NCBI GenBank assembly: GCA_031376265.1
Contig: JANMDK010000290.1
Span: forward strand, 1 to 12,838
Direction of reading: 5' to 3'
Origin: SZAS-79 sp031376265
Lineage (GTDB): Bacteria; Pseudomonadota; Gammaproteobacteria; Burkholderiales; SG8-39
Length of the DNA: 12,838 nucleotides
Both the position numbers and the translations under genes were made by a program. Below are positions 12,397-12,838 of the stretch, one piece after another (position 1 is the stretch's first letter; each line of letters opens with the position of its first letter). Below the pieces are notes generated by a model. The model had not been told where the DNA came from. It saw only the letters and a program-made list of their open reading frames with translations, and made no database searches.

Positions 12397-12838
12397 ATGA
12401 ACAAGACCTACCCAAGTGCCGCCGCCGCGATGGACGGCCTCATCCAGGACGGGCAGACGCTCGCCGTGGGCGGATTCGGCCTGTGCGGGATCCCCGAGTC
12501 CCTGATCGAAGCCGTCATGAACTCGGGCAAGAAGAACCTCACCGCGATCAGCAACAACGCGGGTGTCGACGGGTTCGGCCTCGGCAAGCTGCTCGCCACC
12601 CGCCAGGTCAAGAAGATGATCGCGAGCTACGTGGGCGAGAACGCCGAGTTCGAGCGGCAGTACCTCGCCGGCGAGCTGGAGCTCGAGTTCACGCCGCAGG
12701 GCACGCTGGCCGAGAAGCTGCGCGCCGGCGGCTCGGGCATCCCGGCCTTCTTCACCAAGACGGGCCTGGGCACGATCGTGGCGGAGGGCAAGGAAGTCCG
12801 CGAATTCGACGGCAAGAAATACGTCATGGAGCGCTCGC
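12397..12838 (+). CDS. scoA: 3-oxoacid (succinyl-CoA:acetoacetate) CoA-transferase subunit A (partial, 3' end cut)
   Basis: 147 residues visible, continuing past the right edge; complete A subunits are about 230-240 residues. The class I CoA-transferase signature VGGFGLCGIPESLI is at 24-37. It is followed by SNNAGVDGFGLGKLL (52-66), the VGENAEFERQYLAGELELE region (79-97), and FTPQGTLAEKLRAGGSGIPA (98-117) with TGLGT after it. It transfers CoA to acetoacetate from succinyl-CoA (or another donor such as acetyl-CoA in the AtoD type) together with a B subunit expected immediately downstream. The active-site glutamate is in the B subunit, outside the window. A GAGGA ribosome site lies 7 bases before the ATG. 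With aacS upstream, acetoacetate can be activated by two routes. Confidence 0.93.
   Translation, partial: MNKTYPSAAAAMDGLIQDGQTLAVGGFGLCGIPESLIEAVMNSGKKNLTAISNNAGVDGFGLGKLLATRQVKKMIASYVGENAEFERQYLAGELELEFTPQGTLAEKLRAGGSGIPAFFTKTGLGTIVAEGKEVREFDGKKYVMERS

Noticed and set aside
1..12838. Defence, mobile or CRISPR-type system
   Set aside because: I looked for spaced repeats, transposases, integrases, nuclease or restriction motifs and tRNA-like ends and found none; apart from the antitoxin gene and toxin remnant all genes are metabolic or of unknown function.

Overview
The window is GC-rich, densely packed bacterial DNA. It is best explained as chromosome of a proteobacterium, probably a betaproteobacterium (Burkholderiales or Rhodocyclales-like). 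The reasons are the coupling of ETF and ETF:quinone oxidoreductase, the acetoacetyl-CoA synthetase and SCOT-type CoA-transferase neighbours, the short Mpo1-like (DUF962) protein, and TATAAT -10 boxes followed by GC-rich starts. This assignment is inference; there is no rRNA or marker gene. Almost everything serves acyl-CoA oxidation and ketone-body (acetoacetate) metabolism. I see no phage, insertion sequence, CRISPR array, tRNA or rRNA.

Layout. (1) Positions 1-3006, minus strand: a tightly packed operon read leftward. It holds a DUF35 OB-fold/zinc-ribbon protein, an SCP-x/lipid-transfer-type thiolase, an adducin-like class II aldolase-fold protein, and a peroxisomal MFE-2-like (3R)-hydroxyacyl-CoA dehydrogenase (SDR) cut by the window edge. 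(2) Positions 3180-3510, plus strand: an intact DUF433 antitoxin-like gene followed by only the first dozen or so recognisable codons of its usual DUF5615 toxin partner. (3) Positions 3506-7051, plus strand: a -10 box, then etfB, etfA and a long (596 aa) acyl-CoA dehydrogenase. (4) Positions 7188-10271, minus strand, read leftward: ETF:ubiquinone oxidoreductase, an Mpo1-like membrane protein and a Pat-like GNAT acetyltransferase, then after a 94 bp gap a small secreted protein of unknown function. (5) Positions 10295-12838, plus strand: acetoacetyl-CoA synthetase and, from its own -10 box, the A subunit of 3-oxoacid CoA-transferase (cut by the window edge).

How the genes work together: the acyl-CoA dehydrogenase passes electrons to EtfAB, and ETF-QO passes them to quinone. 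The SDR and the thiolase/DUF35 pair can supply the hydroxyacyl-CoA oxidation and thiolysis steps. Aacs and the CoA-transferase activate acetoacetate by two routes, one ATP-driven and one using a CoA donor. The GNAT resembles the catalytic domain of protein lysine acetyltransferases that inactivate acyl-CoA synthetases, and it sits in the operon divergent from aacS.

Most of the window is ordinary catabolic chromosome. The points most worth a second look are: the 23 bp divergent gap between ETF-QO and aacS, with one palindromic -10 box and apparently leaderless starts; the Pat-like GNAT beside a likely target; the adducin-like protein lacking the class II aldolase catalytic glutamate; and the orphan antitoxin with a toxin stub.
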